This document shows, one piece after another, positions 17,913-26,151 of a stretch of DNA of 64,000 nucleotides. This stretch comes from Komarekiella delphini-convector SJRDD-AB1 (GTDB taxonomy: Bacteria > Cyanobacteriota > Cyanobacteriia > Cyanobacteriales > Nostocaceae), in assembly GCF_014831675.1 (NCBI RefSeq), contig NZ_VJXY01000004.1, positions 62,001 to 126,000 of the forward strand, written 5' to 3'. Each line of letters starts with the position of its first letter. Positions within the stretch are counted from its first letter, which is position 1. The notes under the pieces were generated by a model. That model was not told the origin of the DNA. It made no database searches and saw only the letters and a list, made by a program, of their open reading frames with translations. A program made the position numbers and the translations under genes.

Positions 17913-19184
17913 TTAAATTGAATATTCATACCCATCATTTTTATGAATCGTCTTACAAAATTTATGAGAAGTATCAAATTTTCCTAATTTGTGAGTCACA
18001 CTAAAACTTCCTTTTGCTCTAACAGCAATACGACCAACATAATTTCCGATATATTTACCAGTGATTACTAGTGCTTTAACGATATCACCAGTCTGTAAAC
18101 CAAAATGAAACTTCTTTCGTTCCCTGTGTCTAATAGGAAAACCGAATTTATTTGTACCACACATCTTTCTCGTTCCATGTCCTGTAGCTTTGATTAACAA
18201 TGGTTTATTTGTTAGTATTTCTAATGTTTCTACTTTCCCAACACAAGCCGCATCTAACCAGTGAGTTTTAGGTAATCCCAAACGAGTCCGATTAAATTTA
18301 GTCAATCCACCTGATCCTGTAGAAATGGGTAATCCAGTCTCTTTTAATCGATTGAATAATGCCCATCGTGTAGAATTAACAGCAGATGCATCTTTTAGGG
18401 GACGTTTTGTTTGAGATAGAATTCGTTTCAGTACGTCGGGTTTCTTAGCTAAAAATTTCTCAATATCTTGAGTTCCTTTTTTCTTGTTGCATCGATCGCA
18501 AGCCAGACATAAATTAGATATTCGATTAGTACCGCCTCTAGATAAGGCATGAATATGCTCAACTTGTAGAGCAACGTTTTCGACATCACAATATGAACAT
18601 CTCCGATCCCATTTGTTGAGAAGATATTCTCTAACTTCATAACCTAGTAACTCGCCTTGCTGATATTCAATACCTGATATTTCTGGGTTTTCTAATTGTT
18701 GCAAATCAAATCTAACTAATTCTTGAGAAATACAAGTTACGGGTACAAACTTGATGAGACGATTTACCCAAGTAATAGTAGTTTCTACACGATGTTGTAA
18801 AGATGGTGCTAACCATTGCTGACATCTGGTGCGGTTCAAAAATCTTGCCTGACGATAGCGAGTATGTCGTGAACGTCTAGCACGACGCAAAGACTTACGA
18901 GATTCTAAAGACGCTTTGATCGTTGCACCTCTATGGGTTAATTCAGCACCAAATATAACCTTATTGGATTGAATTAAAGCAATCCCGCTAGTTTTTGAAC
19001 CCGGATCAAGTTTTATTTGAATCGGTTTTATTGGTTTTGTTGAAATAGTTTTGAGAATTATGGTAAATGGGTAACGACGAAACACTGCTGCTTTCCCGTC
19101 GTTGAGTAATTTTCTAGCTGTTCCAGGGTGAATAGGATTACACGGTTGTTTATTGGTATCGATAACCAAAACGTAATTAGACAA
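17913..19184 (-). CDS. iscB: IscB RNA-guided HNH/RuvC endonuclease
   Basis: About 423 residues, the usual IscB size. In order: the N-terminal PLMP-type segment ending GKAAVFRRYPFTIIL, RuvC-I KLDPGSKTSGIAL with its Asp, an Arg-rich bridge helix (RKSLRRARRSRHTRYRQ), RuvC-II ISQELVRFDLQQLEN, an HNH domain with two CxxC zinc pairs (CSYC, CDRC) and VEHIHALSRGG, RuvC-III HWLDAACVG, and a C-terminal target-adjacent-motif-binding region. All catalytic positions appear intact. TTG start chosen because AAGGAGG lies 7 nt upstream and residue numbering then matches the family's MxNYV opening. Cas9 ancestor family; uses the upstream omega-RNA as guide. Confidence 0.95.
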   Translation of the reverse strand: MSNYVLVIDTNKQPCNPIHPGTARKLLNDGKAAVFRRYPFTIILKTISTKPIKPIQIKLDPGSKTSGIALIQSNKVIFGAELTHRGATIKASLESRKSLRRARRSRHTRYRQARFLNRTRCQQWLAPSLQHRVETTITWVNRLIKFVPVTCISQELVRFDLQQLENPEISGIEYQQGELLGYEVREYLLNKWDRRCSYCDVENVALQVEHIHALSRGGTNRISNLCLACDRCNKKKGTQDIEKFLAKKPDVLKRILSQTKRPLKDASAVNSTRWALFNRLKETGLPISTGSGGLTKFNRTRLGLPKTHWLDAACVGKVETLEILTNKPLLIKATGHGTRKMCGTNKFGFPIRHRERKKFHFGLQTGDIVKALVITGKYIGNYVGRIAVRAKGSFSVTHKLGKFDTSHKFCKTIHKNDGYEYSI

Positions 19185-19420
19185 TTTCAAACCTCCTTTT
19201 TAGGGTAATGTTAGCTTCGACCTTGTTATCCCAGCTTGTTCGACTTGTAACACTGTTTCAGTGACCTTAAAACTGTTTAATTGCAAGTGACAGAGCAACA
19301 AACTAGCTACGCATTTGAAGGTGTCATGACTTGGATAACGGCTACCCTTACGGGTGGTCTGGTCAGCACGGCTTAAAGCGATTAAGCTAAAAGCCCTGTG
19401 TCTTGTGGACTAGGGTTGCT
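19185..19420 (-). ncRNA. Omega-RNA (HEARO RNA) guiding IscB
   Basis: The roughly 230 nt upstream of iscB contain no gene and fold into several stems: GGCTTAAAGC with GCTAAAAGCC (19370-19379 with 19386-19395), ACCC/GGGT around TTAC (19344-19355), and CACTG/CAGTG around TTT (19251-19263). It runs directly into the iscB ribosome site. This is the known position and architecture of HEARO/omega-RNAs, in which the guide is the 5' end, here bordering the stop codon of the upstream membrane gene. Limits are approximate and the guide length is not resolved. Confidence 0.8.
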
Positions 19421-19424
19421 GACA

Positions 19425-19916
19425 TTATTCCAACTGCTTAACAACAGGCAGGGCAAAAGAAGGAACTTCTTTGGGTACAACTTCAATCTTCTTCCCAGAC
19501 GCATATCCCGGCCCGGTGTAACTGCCATTAAGGACAAAATTCAACAGCATTATTAACAACCAAACTCCAACAGCAGCCACACCCACAGGAGATTTAATTA
19601 CATCCGATAAAAAATATACTGGATACCAGCCAAATCTCCAGGGGTTTTGCGGGTGCAAGCGATGTGCTTTCCAAGTCTCAATGTAGGGAATTTCTATCTG
19701 AGGAACCCTCGGCTTATAGGCAGTAGGTGCATTAATATACCTAACCTCTACTGGTTGAGTATCATAACTAGTCATGGGAGAAACGTTAGGTTGCTGATTT
19801 ACTATCCCTCCTTGTTGCTGTACCTGCTGCAACATACTTTGCAAGCGGTTTGCAGGCACAATTGCTCCACCTTCAGAATAATCAACATCAAAATTACGGC
19901 GTTGATTTCTACTCAT
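19425..19916 (-). CDS. Small single-pass membrane protein, Gln-rich N-terminus
   Basis: 163 residues, family not recognised. A hydrophilic N-terminal half is rich in Gln (LQQVQQQGG), a Pro-rich stretch follows, then one membrane helix at about 112-132 and a short tail. GAGGT ribosome site 6 nt before the ATG. Its stop codon lies at the edge of the IscB element, so the natural C-terminus could have been altered by the insertion. Member of the run of small membrane proteins at 17.5-22.0 kb. Confidence 0.55.
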   Translation of the reverse strand: MSRNQRRNFDVDYSEGGAIVPANRLQSMLQQVQQQGGIVNQQPNVSPMTSYDTQPVEVRYINAPTAYKPRVPQIEIPYIETWKAHRLHPQNPWRFGWYPVYFLSDVIKSPVGVAAVGVWLLIMLLNFVLNGSYTGPGYASGKKIEVVPKEVPSFALPVVKQLE

Positions 19917-19934
19917 AATATGACCTCAAATTAA

Positions 19935-20501
19935 CTAGCTGGCAGGATTATTATTTACCTGGGAGTTATTATCTTCCCAGAAATCTTCATCTTGAAGTTG
20001 GGTGTAAAACTCTTCTGGAGATAACATTCCCGGTTGATTTTGCACTCCATCTTCAACAAACTGACTATTATGTACTCGCCCCAATCCAGAAACAGTAGAA
20101 CGAGGAGAAAATTGAACTACATTTTTAGCAGAGAATTCGTTATTGAATCTCAGCCCAGAAGGTGATACCGGAGGCATTAAAGAAGGCTGAATATCAGTAT
20201 CAGAAACACCAACATGAAGTTGTTGATTGCCAGGATTTTCCAAGTTATCAGACACTTCATCTCTTTCTTCAACTGCATTGTTATAGTCAGAAATTCCCCA
20301 ACCCAAAAAACAAGCAAACCCAGCCAAAAATATAACTGCGCTCATCCAATGCACTCCTGAATTGGGAGATGGCATCATCTCAACCGTCGTGCGAGTTGAA
20401 CCCTCAAGGGTAGTACGAATAGGGGTACGTTTGACTGCCGCTACAACATTGAGCGAACACAAAGCTATGCAAACTATCGCAGCAGCAAACTTGGCATACA
20501 T
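19935..20501 (-). CDS. Unknown bitopic membrane protein
   Basis: 188 residues; no family recognised. A signal-like hydrophobic N-terminus (about 4-22), a second helix at about 52-70, then an acidic, Asn/Gln-rich soluble tail. A G-rich ribosome site precedes the ATG, which lies 4 nt after the stop of the upstream gene, so translation is probably coupled. Context places it in the putative envelope/transfer block. Confidence 0.55.
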   Translation of the reverse strand: MYAKFAAAIVCIALCSLNVVAAVKRTPIRTTLEGSTRTTVEMMPSPNSGVHWMSAVIFLAGFACFLGWGISDYNNAVEERDEVSDNLENPGNQQLHVGVSDTDIQPSLMPPVSPSGLRFNNEFSAKNVVQFSPRSTVSGLGRVHNSQFVEDGVQNQPGMLSPEEFYTQLQDEDFWEDNNSQVNNNPAS

Positions 20502-20505
20502 GACA

Positions 20506-21348
20506 TCACCCCCCCGATTTATTAACAGGCTGTCTATTAGGAATTGGCTTAGGTAATTGCTTGTTCATTTGTTGAAGATATATTCGCCTTTGCTCCTCCT
20601 TCTGGCGTATTTTCTCGCGGATGTCTGCTACCTGTGCCATCTGTTCTACTGGGTCTAGATATCCCCGCGCCCGTAACAGTTGCGCCTGTGCAAGAGAGTA
20701 TGGTTCTTGAGCATTCCTAATCTGAATTAGCATTTGATTCAGATCAACTGATGGTTGAGATTCTAAGTTTTGAGCGTAATCAATCGCCTCTAATTTACCC
20801 AAAATCAAAACAGCAGCAGCCCCGGTTGGTATCTTCTCCTCAACTTTCGTACCATCAGTTTTGCGGTATCCCCAGTAAAAACTATTATTTCCAGAAGCCG
20901 CTTCTAGTAAAACATCTAGCGAGTTGAACTTGACTATCTCTAGTGCTGGCATATAGTGAAGGCGGTAAAACCCAGATTTCTCATTAGCTTGCATTCTGGA
21001 TATTTCACCCCGCAATTGCTGTCCCCACAATGCTGCTGCCAACTGTCGCCAGCCCGTAAGAGTAGGCGCACCCTCTACTGAGGAGTAACTGGACAGATGG
21101 TCTATATTGTAGTCAGTACGGGACAGCTTTTCTAAGTACACCTCCCGAATTTGGGCAACTTGTTCCTTTACCTGCTGTACCTCCGATACCTGATTAGCCG
21201 GAACTTGTTGCTTCCATCCAACCATCAATGCAACTGCCCCAATAACAGACAGCGCACTAACAGTCGAACAAACCGTCCACAAGGTAACATTTACCTTTTT
21301 CTTTCTGCGACTCGGTTGTTTATTTCGCGCAGGTATAGGAGTAAACAT
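20506..21348 (-). CDS. Unknown membrane-anchored protein with coiled-coil tail
   Basis: 280 residues. One N-terminal helix (about 22-44) follows a basic cytosolic head. The extracytoplasmic part begins with a short coiled coil (VQQVKEQVAQIREVYLEKL region), then a mixed fold (about 85-190), then a Gln/Arg-rich helical tail. No family recognised. The topology resembles bitopic assembly proteins of secretion or transfer systems, which is only a structural impression. AAGGGG precedes the ATG; gaps to neighbours are 10 bp and 4 bp. Confidence 0.55.
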   Translation of the reverse strand: MFTPIPARNKQPSRRKKKVNVTLWTVCSTVSALSVIGAVALMVGWKQQVPANQVSEVQQVKEQVAQIREVYLEKLSRTDYNIDHLSSYSSVEGAPTLTGWRQLAAALWGQQLRGEISRMQANEKSGFYRLHYMPALEIVKFNSLDVLLEAASGNNSFYWGYRKTDGTKVEEKIPTGAAAVLILGKLEAIDYAQNLESQPSVDLNQMLIQIRNAQEPYSLAQAQLLRARGYLDPVEQMAQVADIREKIRQKEEQRRIYLQQMNKQLPKPIPNRQPVNKSGG

Positions 21349-21358
21349 TATTTACCCC

Positions 21359-21577
21359 TTACGTATTATCAACAACCAACTGCAACTGAGGGCGTTTGTT
21401 TAATTCGCGTGCGATCGCAATTCCTACACCACCCACAACTATCCCAGTAAGTAGCAACAGAGGATGCAGGGCAAGAGTCGCCCCCACTCCTAATAGTTGT
21501 CCCACCATCCCAGAAACACCCAGGTTCATCAACAAACCACCCGCCGTGTTAACCAAAAAGTCAAATGCTGCACTCAT
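21359..21577 (-). CDS. Small two-helix membrane protein (pilin/holin-like size)
   Basis: About 72 residues, nearly all hydrophobic: two helices (about 8-28 and 34-54) joined by a Gly-rich turn, ending in a basic tail. GGAGG directly precedes the ATG, whose first bases overlap the stop of the upstream gene (ATGA). Size and topology recall VirB2/TrbC-type pilins or holins, but no sequence signature supports either. Listed as unknown. Confidence 0.5.
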   Translation of the reverse strand: MSAAFDFLVNTAGGLLMNLGVSGMVGQLLGVGATLALHPLLLLTGIVVGGVGIAIARELNKRPQLQLVVDNT

Positions 21578-21939
21578 ACCTCCTCCCTGGTAAACCAAAT
21601 AACTACTAGTGCCAAAATCAAACCAACTAATTCACCTATACCTACACCAATCAAAATTGGCTGAATACTCGGAATTTCATGTTTCTCCTGAGTTGGGGGA
21701 ACTGCCACCCACGTCCCAATCACAGTACCAGCTACTACCGAAAGCAGATTTATACCAACTGCCTGGGTAGATGTCTTTCTCAAGTTGAGTAAACTCTCAT
21801 CCCGTATTTGATAGCAAATGGGTAGCATTTGAGCTACTATTTCTTCGGAGATTGCCCGATTTTCTGCTGCGAGGACTTCAACTGTCTCGGCTGCGGTGTC
21901 GATGTACCGACCAACAGTGGATGAGTCTGTTCCCCCCAA
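21574..21939 (-). CDS. Unknown two-helix membrane protein
   Basis: 121 residues: an acidic helical N-terminus (about 1-45), then two hydrophobic helices (about 56-76 and 90-112). No family recognised. The TTG start overlaps the end of the upstream gene by about 100 bp in another frame. Because the first 38 residues look like ordinary protein (helical, charged), I keep the long form; a shorter start at an internal Met is possible. Overlaps the next gene by 4 bp. Confidence 0.45.
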   Translation of the reverse strand: MGGTDSSTVGRYIDTAAETVEVLAAENRAISEEIVAQMLPICYQIRDESLLNLRKTSTQAVGINLLSVVAGTVIGTWVAVPPTQEKHEIPSIQPILIGVGIGELVGLILALVVIWFTREEV

Positions 21940-22457
21940 TTCACCTTGCCGAAAAAATCGTTATCAATGCGCGAGTGAATTCGTTCTTGCGCCTGGTCGT
22001 AACCAGCTGTGATGGAAGTATTACCTTCAGCAGGCAAACTGCTGCCATGAAAAACAAATTCTTCGAGAGCAAGTGTTGAAGATTCAAGCACCACTTTATG
22101 ACGTAATTCTCCCAACTGAATGCCCCTGTCTGCATCCCGGTAAAGTATTCCTACAAAACTATCGGGAGAAGCTTGTTCTGGGTCTATGCCAAATCGCTGT
22201 TTGATGTACTCGCGCTTGTCGAACTTATGTTCGCCTACTTCTGATTTGCGATCGCGCATTGCAATCAAGTGCTGGGCAGCTTCTTCAAGGGACATACCCT
22301 CACGAGAGGCTATCTCTTTAAGTTGAACCAATTGCTGTTCAATTGTTTCGTCAAGCGTATCATTTGACTGCAAAGCTAAATCTAACAACCGACAGCAGGT
22401 ACGTACTACATCAGGCGACACCTGCAAAGTCTCTGCCACTTTGTTGATATGCTTCAT
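21837..22457 (-). CDS. Unknown cytosolic helical protein
   Basis: About 206 residues. The first 40 contain an HTH-like segment (INKVAETLQVSPDVVRTCCRLLDLA), followed by charged helices and a Gly/Ser-poor C-terminal part ending in a basic tail. No family recognised. A longer in-frame start at 22511 exists, but AGGAG precedes the ATG used here. The gene overlaps both neighbours (HTH gene upstream, membrane gene downstream), typical of a tightly coupled operon. Confidence 0.5.
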   Translation of the reverse strand: MKHINKVAETLQVSPDVVRTCCRLLDLALQSNDTLDETIEQQLVQLKEIASREGMSLEEAAQHLIAMRDRKSEVGEHKFDKREYIKQRFGIDPEQASPDSFVGILYRDADRGIQLGELRHKVVLESSTLALEEFVFHGSSLPAEGNTSITAGYDQAQERIHSRIDNDFFGKVNWGEQTHPLLVGTSTPQPRQLKSSQQKIGQSPKK

Positions 22458-22809
22458 TTCGCTCAATTCTCCTAATAACTGCCTGCACAATCGGGTTGTT
22501 TTTTTCTTCATCAGATATATGCTTAGTCAAAAAGTCATAAAGGCTTACGTCATTGACTTTTTGCAAATAAGCATCTAAGCCACCAGCAGGGATTACTTGC
22601 TGTAAATATTCCTCACATGTCAACCGCCGAATCTTAATAGAAACGTAGAAAATATCTGCAATCTCGACTGTTGTTGCATCAAAATAGCCGCCCCGCTTTC
22701 GTGGTTTGACTATACCAGCATAGGGATACCACCGTTGTAAAGCGGCAATCGAAATCCCGTATCTTTCGGCAAGTGTTTTTTGGGTGTAGATAACGTTCTC
22801 ACATATCAT
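22411..22809 (-). CDS. HTH (MerR-like) DNA-binding protein, first gene of the leftward block
   Basis: About 132 residues. The N-terminal helix-turn-helix reads TQKTLAERYGISIAALQRWYPYAGI, followed by a wing-like KPRKRGGYFDATTVEIADIF; this is the layout of MerR/excisionase-type winged HTHs. The rest is helical. It is the promoter-proximal gene of the leftward block and lies just downstream of an AGTACA repeat cluster and a short palindrome, so autoregulation is plausible. The start is the internal ATG; a longer upstream form is possible. Confidence 0.6.
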   Translation of the reverse strand: MICENVIYTQKTLAERYGISIAALQRWYPYAGIVKPRKRGGYFDATTVEIADIFYVSIKIRRLTCEEYLQQVIPAGGLDAYLQKVNDVSLYDFLTKHISDEEKNNPIVQAVIRRIERNEAYQQSGRDFAGVA

Positions 22810-22879
22810 CAAACTCAATTCCAACTGAAAGACAACATCAATTGAAAGCAAATTAAACTAGCAACTTACCAAATTACTT

Positions 22880-22954
22880 GTGAATTAAAAAATAATTCAC
22901 AACCTATTTAGATTTAGTACAAGTACAGTTCAACTAGAGTACAACTAAAGTACA
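22880..22954. promoter_or_regulatory. Palindrome and AGTACA repeat cluster upstream of the leftward block
   Basis: A perfect 8-bp inverted repeat GTGAATTA/TAATTCAC (22880-22887 with 22893-22900) is followed by four AGTACA units at 22916, 22922, 22938 and 22949; two of them extend to AGTACAGTT. It lies just upstream of the HTH gene that opens the leftward block. Probably an operator or promoter region. The rest of 22955-23167 shows no gene. Confidence 0.5.
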
Positions 22955-23167
22955 GTTAACCTCCTGCGAAACTTCACAATTGCATTTGTTACATATTGCT
23001 TATAGGCAATGCAAGCACGTTCGCATATATGAGTTGAATAATATTGAAAAATAACTAATAGAGTAAAAAGCACTGTAACAGAAACATATACTCAATACAG
23101 TTGAAATGGCTAGATAAGAAAAATGGCTTCTGCTTGCTTATTTAGGGCTGGAGAGCGCAAGCACAAT

Positions 23168-23584
23168 TCAAACTTGAAAATACTGCTGTAAAATTGGGTA
23201 TAAAGAAGCAGCGATCGCCTCAAACTTATCACCATCGGGATAGGGTCTAGCAATTTCCTCCCCGTCTTCGTTCGACCAACTCTGCATGAATGGAGTATAC
23301 TCAAGCGAGAGGATTTGAGTCCGCCACCAGCCCGATAATGCAAGTTCCCCACTAGACCAAAGCAGCCAAAAATCAACTCTTTTGTTGCGGTAATAGTCAT
23401 TTATTGGATTGGAACAGGGGCGATTATTAGGAGCGAAATTTTCGGTAAAATAACCTTTAAAATTAATTCTGAGAAAATCTTTTTTAATTTCTGCTATTAA
23501 TTGAAAGCGAGTATTAGGGTGATGATCGGCTGCTATTTTGCTAGCAGTAAACTCAAATTCTAAAGGTAGCGCCAATGAACTCAT
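23168..23584 (-). CDS. Unknown protein
   Basis: About 138 residues, no signal peptide or membrane helix, no family recognised. Trp- and Tyr-rich (VDFWLLWSSGELALSGWWRTQ), with the look of a small alpha/beta soluble domain. Third in order after the GNAT and the 162-residue gene on the minus strand, 66 bp from the latter; the three probably form one transcript. Confidence 0.5.
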   Translation of the reverse strand: MSSLALPLEFEFTASKIAADHHPNTRFQLIAEIKKDFLRINFKGYFTENFAPNNRPCSNPINDYYRNKRVDFWLLWSSGELALSGWWRTQILSLEYTPFMQSWSNEDGEEIARPYPDGDKFEAIAASLYPILQQYFQV

Positions 23585-23653
23585 CAATTAATAATCTTTC
23601 TCAAACTGTACTTGAAACATGATGTGAGCCAAATTGCCCGTAATTTCTTCTAG

Positions 23654-24142
23654 TCAAGCAGATACTCGTTGTATCACTTGCATCCTGACTGCATTTGCCG
23701 CAGCAGTTGCAATGTCTTCCCAGTCACTCTCAACAAGCAGAACTCCAAGCAACTGTCGCAAAATGTTAGAATTTTGGATAAACTCTTCGCCGTACAGGTC
23801 ATTTTGCATCAAGATACCTTCAAGCGTTGGTAACACAGATGCGGATGGCGATTTTAGTCGGGATAACAAAAGCGATCGCGCAACAACAACCGCAGCTTCT
23901 TCACCCACTCCTAAATTCCACTCGGAGAGCAGATGGCGGATTTCACGGTTGAGCGAGACACGCAGTTGCGTCATTCTGCCCAGCAAACCAGGATTCTTCA
24001 ATAATGCACTTATAGCTGTTCCCCAATCCAACCCTGCTGTCACATCACAGTCAGCCTCGTCCTCGATACGGATTGCTTCTTGAAATGATGCAGGGTGAAA
24101 TAGTAAATCGATAGCTTCGCCAACAGTTATTTCTTCGTTCAT
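23654..24142 (-). CDS. Unknown helical protein
   Basis: 162 residues, almost entirely predicted helical, acidic, no membrane segments, no family recognised. Strong ribosome site (GGAGG 7 nt before the ATG). It is 16 bp downstream of the GNAT gene, so probably co-transcribed; it may be a partner or substrate of the acetyltransferase, which is inference. Confidence 0.55.
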   Translation of the reverse strand: MNEEITVGEAIDLLFHPASFQEAIRIEDEADCDVTAGLDWGTAISALLKNPGLLGRMTQLRVSLNREIRHLLSEWNLGVGEEAAVVVARSLLLSRLKSPSASVLPTLEGILMQNDLYGEEFIQNSNILRQLLGVLLVESDWEDIATAAANAVRMQVIQRVSA

Positions 24143-24158
24143 TATTTTTCCTCCAGCA

Positions 24159-24716
24159 CTATCGTAATGGGCGGCGCAGCAAACCGTACTCGAAATATGT
24201 CATATCTTCGTACTCTTCTTCGGAACCAAAGTCGATCATGCCTTGATTTTCGTAAAACCGTTCGCTAGAACGTAACGAGTGCAAGCCAACTCTCCCACCA
24301 TATCCCAACTCGACGCTCCTAATTCGGGCGTATCGCAGCAATGCCGTCCCTACTCCCTTATATCGCGGCGGGCGTTGGATTTCTTTGCGGTTCCACGGAG
24401 CTGAGGTGACGTACTGAATATATACTAATCGTTGTCCGATAGCCTCTCGCGAACCGTGGAGTTGAGTCTCCACCATCATCAACCCTTGCGTGCAGCCTTC
24501 TACTTCGAGAGCGTAACCTTCTTCGTTTTCATTGTTGCTGATGTAGCCAAGTTTAAATAACCAATCCCAGAATTTATCCTCGGTCTGAAAAACACGCAAT
24601 TGCTCGCGCCAAAGATTTTCAAAATCATCAATGTGATTTTGTGCAAGTTCAACAATAACCCCATCGATTAGTTGATTGTCAATGCCACGATTTAACTGGA
24701 CTTGTAAATGCACCAA
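24159..24716 (-). CDS. GNAT-family N-acetyltransferase
   Basis: 185 residues. The acetyl-CoA-binding motif A is recognisable as PPRYKGVGTALLRYARIRS (about 115-133, the R/Q-x-x-G-x-G/A type), followed by GYGGRVGLHSLRSSERFYENQGM, the motif B region with the typical FY before the C-terminal strands. Substrate unknown. The start may be TTG or the adjacent GTG. It heads a three-gene minus-strand unit with two unknown proteins. GNATs can be toxins, antibiotic modifiers or housekeeping enzymes; nothing here decides. Confidence 0.75.
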   Translation of the reverse strand: MVHLQVQLNRGIDNQLIDGVIVELAQNHIDDFENLWREQLRVFQTEDKFWDWLFKLGYISNNENEEGYALEVEGCTQGLMMVETQLHGSREAIGQRLVYIQYVTSAPWNRKEIQRPPRYKGVGTALLRYARIRSVELGYGGRVGLHSLRSSERFYENQGMIDFGSEEEYEDMTYFEYGLLRRPLR

Positions 24717-24810
24717 TTTACCTGATAATTAGACTTAATAATCAGACTTATTGTAATATTAAACTTAATCCTTAAAGCTTTATTTTGTGCAACTTGATAA
24801 GGAATGAGTA

Positions 24811-25677
24811 TTACGAGATAATTGCTGTGATGCAATTTAGCAGTGGTCTACGGTATCTAATATAAGCAGCAGTTGTTAGGCTTTTCTTTCCATCATAATT
24901 GATGTAACTATATTCTTCTTTTAATGAGAGTTTTTCAAAAATATCTAAATTTTTTAACGCTTTAACTTTTTCACTAAAAATTTCTACTTCTTCAAGATAC
25001 TGTGTGCGAGCATCGGCATTATCTTCAAGATATTGAAAAAACTCCCAATCAGCAATAACAAATTCAAACTTACAAATGTTTAAATTGTATGTCGTCACCC
25101 ATACTTGGCTATATTGCTGTTCGTCTTTGCCGCAATAAGTTTTGTAATAATCCCAAGCTTTTTTGACCTCATTAGCATACCGTTTCCGTGTTGAATTACT
25201 TATTATTTGCTCATCATTAATATTAATAATAACTAAAATGCAAGTTATTCCCTCTTCGTCTTTATATTCGCCAGCTACCACAGAACGAATCACAGGAAAA
25301 AGCATTGTTGGTTTATTTAATACTTTCAATAACCGTTTAATTTCTCTCTCGATTTGTGGTTGTTTCGGCAAATATCTCTTCACTTTACACCCGTTGAGTT
25401 CGGGTTGAAATAAGTTAATATAATACTTTTCTCGTTCGTTCAAGCAGTTGAGTGGAACCTCTTGCCAATAAATACGATGCCTTAGTTTGCGGTTGGAGCG
25501 AATTAATTGTGGGTATCTGTGGTGAGTTCTACTAGCCCACCGATTTTTTAGGTTGGTAGCTTGTCCGACATACCACACATAGTCATTAATATCGACAATG
25601 ACGTAAATTCCCGAACGTTCAGGCAAGTGATAGCGTTCGCTAAAAGTAACGTTAGACCAATCCTTCCAATTCATCAC
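24811..25677 (-). CDS. GIY-YIG nuclease-domain protein
   Basis: 288 residues. The N-terminal GIY-YIG domain reads RSGIYVIVDINDYVWYVGQ (GIY and YVG cores), then NLKNRW with the catalytic Arg, and EREKYYINLFQPELN with the catalytic Glu and Asn. The C-terminal 190 residues have no recognised fold and may give target choice. Adjacent ATG codons give a one-residue start ambiguity. Could be a homing-type, repair or defence nuclease; the neighbourhood (unknown genes and the attC-bounded cassette) favours an accessory role. Confidence 0.8.
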   Translation of the reverse strand: MMNWKDWSNVTFSERYHLPERSGIYVIVDINDYVWYVGQATNLKNRWASRTHHRYPQLIRSNRKLRHRIYWQEVPLNCLNEREKYYINLFQPELNGCKVKRYLPKQPQIEREIKRLLKVLNKPTMLFPVIRSVVAGEYKDEEGITCILVIININDEQIISNSTRKRYANEVKKAWDYYKTYCGKDEQQYSQVWVTTYNLNICKFEFVIADWEFFQYLEDNADARTQYLEEVEIFSEKVKALKNLDIFEKLSLKEEYSYINYDGKKSLTTAAYIRYRRPLLNCITAIIS

Positions 25678-25819
25678 AATATTGCGGTAAGTACACCCTA
25701 CTTACCTAAAATTCCCATTGCAAAGCAACAAAGTAAAACCATACTACGGTAAATCCTGTGACGACATTAACGCAATTAGATAATTAGATTTATACTTAAC
25801 AAGTAACAAATATCTTTTG

Positions 25820-25971
25820 CCCGGATTTCTCACCACAATCCTCAAAGCCTTATAAAGTCTAGATTCCGGTTTTTCACACTGCATGAAAAAATAACCTGTC
25901 AAAAATTCCCAAAACATGTTCGGAGTAAGGATTATAAGGAGTGCGATCGCAGAACTTGTGAGAAATGCGGG
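25820..25971. repeat. Imperfect inverted repeat (13 of 14 bp) about 140 bp apart
   Basis: CCCGGATTTCTCAC (25820-25833) and GTGAGAAATGCGGG (25958-25971) are inverted copies with one mismatch, bounding DNA without a supported gene. It may be a dispersed Nostoc-type palindromic repeat or small non-autonomous element. The open frames in this gap look non-coding. Confidence 0.45.
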
Positions 25972-26062
25972 TTTTGGTAGCAAAAACATAGAGCAGACCA
26001 GATGGCGCATTTTACTGCGGCAGAGTGAGCAACACCCAACCATTCGATGAAAGCGAGGTGCT

Positions 26063-26151
26063 GTCCAACAATCCCGTTGCACACCGACCGTATCAAGTTG
26101 GTTGGTAGAGTCCGAAAAGTTACTAGCGGCGGGTGAACGGGGTCGTTATGC
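26063..26151 (+). other. attC-like integron recombination site 1
   Basis: Core GTCCAAC (26063-26069, fits RYYYAAC) and core GTTATGC (26145-26151) bracket an imperfect hairpin. CCCGTTGCACACCGACCG (26073-26090) pairs with CGGCGGGTGAACGGG (26127-26141) over 15 bp once three bases (G, A, A) are left unpaired on one strand. Bulged extrahelical bases on one arm between two 7-bp cores are the hallmark of attC sites. Crossover would fall after the G of GTTATGC. No integrase IntI is in the window. Confidence 0.65.

Larger units (their letters stand above)
17880..19424 (-). mobile_element. IscB/HEARO mobile element (omega-RNA plus iscB, no transposase)
   Basis: A unit made of a structured leader (omega-RNA) and an iscB gene is inserted between two genes of the leftward membrane-protein block. 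Its approximate limits are the stop codon of the upstream gene and the start of the downstream gene. It has no TnpA, so it would need one supplied in trans. An 8-bp inverted repeat TGAATATT/AATATTCA (17903-17910 with 17921-17928) overlaps the iscB stop and may be the right-end hairpin. Exact ends need comparison with an empty site. Confidence 0.75.

Noticed and set aside
24873-24879. GTTAGGC, an attC-like core
   Set aside because: It lies in the middle of the GIY-YIG coding sequence with no paired stem or partner core; coding explains it.
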